Origin: Candidatus Saccharibacteria bacterium CG10_big_fil_rev_8_21_14_0_10_47_8 | GTDB lineage: Bacteria > Patescibacteriota > Saccharimonadia > Saccharimonadales > UBA10212 | Length of the DNA stretch: 6,945 nt | Direction: 5' to 3' | Assembly (NCBI GenBank): GCA_002793885.1 | Contig: PFEG01000005.1 | Coordinates: 1-6,945 of the forward strand | In this document: in pieces, positions 5,880 through 6,945 of the stretch | How the letters are laid out: each line of letters begins with the position of its first letter | How positions within the stretch are numbered: position 1 is the first letter of the stretch | Translations under genes and position numbers: made by a program | The notes under the pieces: generated by a model | What the model was told of the DNA's origin: nothing | Seen by the model: only the letters and a program-made list of their open reading frames with translations | Databases searched by the model: none

Positions 5880-6767
5880 TTAAAGCCCTAGAAGGTTTTT
5901 ATACCAATCTATTATTGGGGTCCCCAAAATCAACACAATAGCCGCGGCAATTATCAAAAACGGGCCGTAAGGCAGCTTACTGCTTAGGTTCTTTTTACCG
6001 GTTATCAGGCCTGGCAGGGCCACAATTGAACCCAAAAGTGAAGCTATAAAGATCATGACGGCACTTTTGGCAGGATCGGCCAGCAGTGTACCTGTAATCA
6101 GCCCCAGCCGCACGTCTCCAAAGCCAATCCACTGCCCGCGCGATACCTGGAACATCAGCCAAAACACACCGCTGGAAATTAACAAGCTTAAAGCTAAAAG
6201 CTTAAAGCTGTTAGCCGGATTAGCTGCAAAAAATGCTATATAGCCCAGTTGGCCTGCTAAAGTGATGTAAAAGGTTGGATACAAAATACGGTTTGGTAGC
6301 AACATCCACCGCAAATCGTAAACCAGCAGAGCCATGAGCCCGACGGAAGATACTAACCAGGCTATAAATAACAGCCAATCGCCTGCATACTGCAAATCTG
6401 ATGGCCAAAACAAATAAGAACCCACAAAAACTAAAGCGGTAGCCAGCTCAACTGCTGGGTACTGCCAAGAGATTGGCTTTTTGCAGTATCTGCAACGGCC
6501 TCTAAGCCAGAGCCAACTGAGAACCGGCACGAGGTCTTGAGCTGCTAACTTATGACCACAATGAACGCACTGGCTCCTACCGGTTAGTATGGAGAACTCA
6601 TTGCTTTTAGCTGAACGCTTAAAGCTAAAAGCTGAATTGGTTTGTCTTTGCTTAGCTTTGAGCTTTGAGCTTTGAGCTTTGAGCGCTTGTTGTCTGATTC
6701 TCCAGACAACAGCATTTACAAAACTGCCAAGGCCCAAACCGGCCAGCACTAGAAAAACAACAATCAT
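5880..6767 (-). CDS. pilD: Prepilin peptidase / N-methyltransferase (A24 family)
   Basis: A 295-residue inner-membrane aspartyl protease that cuts prepilin leaders after Gly and methylates the new N-terminus. TM1 (1-22, LGLGSFVNAVVWR) leads into a cytoplasmic loop with two zinc-binding pairs, C67/C70 (CVHC) and C92/C95 (CRYC), as in full-length bifunctional enzymes, then PISWQYPAVEL. The catalytic aspartates are D151 (YDLRWMLLPN) and D218 in the GxGD motif GFGDVRLG (215-222); hydrophobic segments follow to residue 287. The loop between TM1 and C67 is unusually long because residues about 28-55 are encoded by repeats: a 7-bp tandem repeat (28-38) and diverged relatives. The ATG at 6767 begins TM1 directly and has no Shine-Dalgarno sequence. 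It follows a terminator after a pilin-like gene and precedes four minor prepilins, its likely substrates. The function is secure; whether the repeat varies is open. Confidence 0.93.
   Translation of the reverse strand: MIVVFLVLAGLGLGSFVNAVVWRIRQQALKAQSSKLKAKQRQTNSAFSFKRSAKSNEFSILTGRSQCVHCGHKLAAQDLVPVLSWLWLRGRCRYCKKPISWQYPAVELATALVFVGSYLFWPSDLQYAGDWLLFIAWLVSSVGLMALLVYDLRWMLLPNRILYPTFYITLAGQLGYIAFFAANPANSFKLLALSLLISSGVFWLMFQVSRGQWIGFGDVRLGLITGTLLADPAKSAVMIFIASLLGSIVALPGLITGKKNLSSKLPYGPFLIIAAAIVLILGTPIIDWYKNLLGL
6189..6209 (-). repeat. Three heptamers AGCTTTW within pilD
   Basis: On the minus strand AGCTTTA, AGCTTTT and AGCTTTA follow one another without gaps and encode part of a transmembrane helix (SFKLLALS, residues 187-194). 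The plus-strand 17-mer GCTTAAAGCTAAAAGCT (6186-6202) occurs again exactly at 6617-6633 in the same gene. Confidence 0.75.
6603..6633. repeat. Inverted repeat and heptamer copies in the pilD loop region
   Basis: GCTTTTAGCT (6603-6612) and AGCTAAAAGC (6623-6632) are exact 10-bp inverted arms with a 10-nt loop. Two minus-strand heptamers, AGCTTTT and AGCTTTA (6620-6633), overlap the right arm. The stretch encodes SAFSFKRSAKS, part of the extra residues between TM1 and the zinc motif. Confidence 0.7.
6654..6684 (+). repeat. Heptanucleotide tandem repeat AGCTTTG x4.4 in pilD
   Basis: Four perfect AGCTTTG units (6654-6681) are followed by a partial AGC. Read in pilD the repeat encodes ALKAQSSKLKA (residues 28-38). 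The unit is not a multiple of three and is free of stops in all three phases, so adding or losing one unit changes the downstream frame. Gain meets a TAA at once, in the GCTAAG right after the repeat. Loss meets a TAA at the CCATACTAA a little over 20 codons further on, before the first Cys pair. Confidence 0.9.
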
Positions 6768-6775
6768 TACTGTTT

Positions 6776-6803
6776 ATGTTAACAAAAAAACCATCCCGGT
6801 CAT
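6776..6803 (-). promoter_or_regulatory. Weak candidate pilD promoter overlapping the terminator
   Basis: Reading the minus strand, ATGACC (6798-6803, in the terminator loop and stem) lies 16 bp before TAACAT (6776-6781). Each matches consensus at four of six positions. The predicted transcript start is only a few bases before the pilD ATG at 6767, which would make it nearly leaderless as at ndk. It is offered because pilD otherwise has no visible promoter after a strong terminator. Confidence 0.25.
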
Positions 6804-6817
6804 ACCGGGATGGTTTT
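6784..6817 (-). terminator. Intrinsic terminator after the upstream pilin-like gene
   Basis: A perfect 14-bp stem (6787-6800 with 6804-6817) has a 3-nt loop and a CCATCCCGGT core. On the minus strand it is followed by seven T (6784-6790), some of which also pair in the stem. It begins 23 nt after the stop of the gene at 6841 and ends about 17 nt before pilD, so it should end or attenuate transcription from the upstream pilin-like gene and leave pilD with reduced read-through or its own promoter. The plus-strand side has only a TTTT. Confidence 0.9.
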
Positions 6818-6840
6818 GGTTTGATGTTTACCTGTTTAGG

Positions 6841-6945
6841 CTATACGCACTGGGCCGTGCCACCGCCACTAGAGGTTTCTACCTTATAAGTCACAGTAAA
6901 CGCCCTAACACCACCACCGGCTGTAGCAACGTTATTGTTGCAAGT
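6841..6945 (-). CDS. C-terminus of a pilin-like protein (5' part outside the window)
   Basis: The last 34 codons of a minus-strand gene, ending in TAG at 6841-6843. The visible end runs from TCNNNVAT through VRAFTVTYKVE to a Gly/Ser-rich turn and TAQCV. The FTVTYKVE segment looks like a beta strand, and two Cys near the end could form the C-terminal disulfide loop common in type IV pilins. No N-terminal signal can be seen, so calling it a pilin rests on this pattern and on its position just upstream of pilD and four minor prepilins. It may be the major pilin, since it has its own strong terminator. It could also be another minor pilin or an unrelated secreted protein. Confidence 0.6.
   Translation of the reverse strand, partial: TCNNNVATAGGGVRAFTVTYKVETSSGGGTAQCV

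Noticed and set aside
6654..6684. CRISPR-like array
   Set aside because: Units are 7 bp with no spacers; this is a simple tandem repeat.
1..6945. tRNA, rRNA or riboswitch
   Set aside because: No cloverleaf-like or conserved RNA core was seen in the intergenic stretches by eye; gaps are short and explained by promoters, the palindrome and the terminator.

Overview
The window looks like a chromosomal piece of a Candidate Phyla Radiation (Patescibacteria) bacterium, most likely Saccharibacteria-like. The evidence is family resemblance: a long-form nucleoside diphosphate kinase, and a set of minor pilins whose N-termini (GDTIVEVLIS, GYTLIEVMIFLAISG, and GIVSIMVV followed by YYAAESGIND) are, from memory, typical of that group. 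TGA is used as a stop (genes ending at 1706 and 4760), so this is not a code-25 lineage such as Gracilibacteria. The taxonomic call is inference; no search was possible.

Layout. 1-488 (minus): 5' part of ndk, running off the left edge, with a clear promoter just upstream that gives a very short leader. 489-759: intergenic, holding the ndk promoter and a doubtful 66-aa membrane ORF. 760-1683 (plus): a complete Xer-type tyrosine recombinase with all six catalytic residues. After 22 bp, a convergent minus-strand type IV pilus block fills the rest. In transcription order (right to left) it holds the C-terminus of a pilin-like protein (6841-6945, cut by the window edge), a strong intrinsic terminator (6784-6817), prepilin peptidase pilD (5880-6767), a 169-bp spacer with an unusual palindrome and iterated element, then four tightly packed minor prepilins: FimU/GspH-like (4760-5710), PilV-like (3777-4757), PilW-like (3037-3756) and PilX-like (1706-3037).

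How the genes work together. PilD would cleave and methylate the prepilins in the inner membrane. The partial gene upstream of the terminator may be the abundant pilin, and the four downstream proteins look like a minor-pilin set of the kind that primes pilus assembly and forms the tip. The four genes are separated by 2 nt, 20 nt and a 1-nt overlap, so they are probably one transcript. No assembly ATPase, platform protein or alignment protein is in the window.

The most unusual feature is a 7-bp tandem repeat (4.4 copies) inside pilD, before its zinc motif. A change of one unit would frameshift pilD in either direction into a nearby stop, so it is a candidate phase-variation switch for the whole pilus. 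Related heptamers occur at two other places in the same gene. I do not see a wholly new gene system here.
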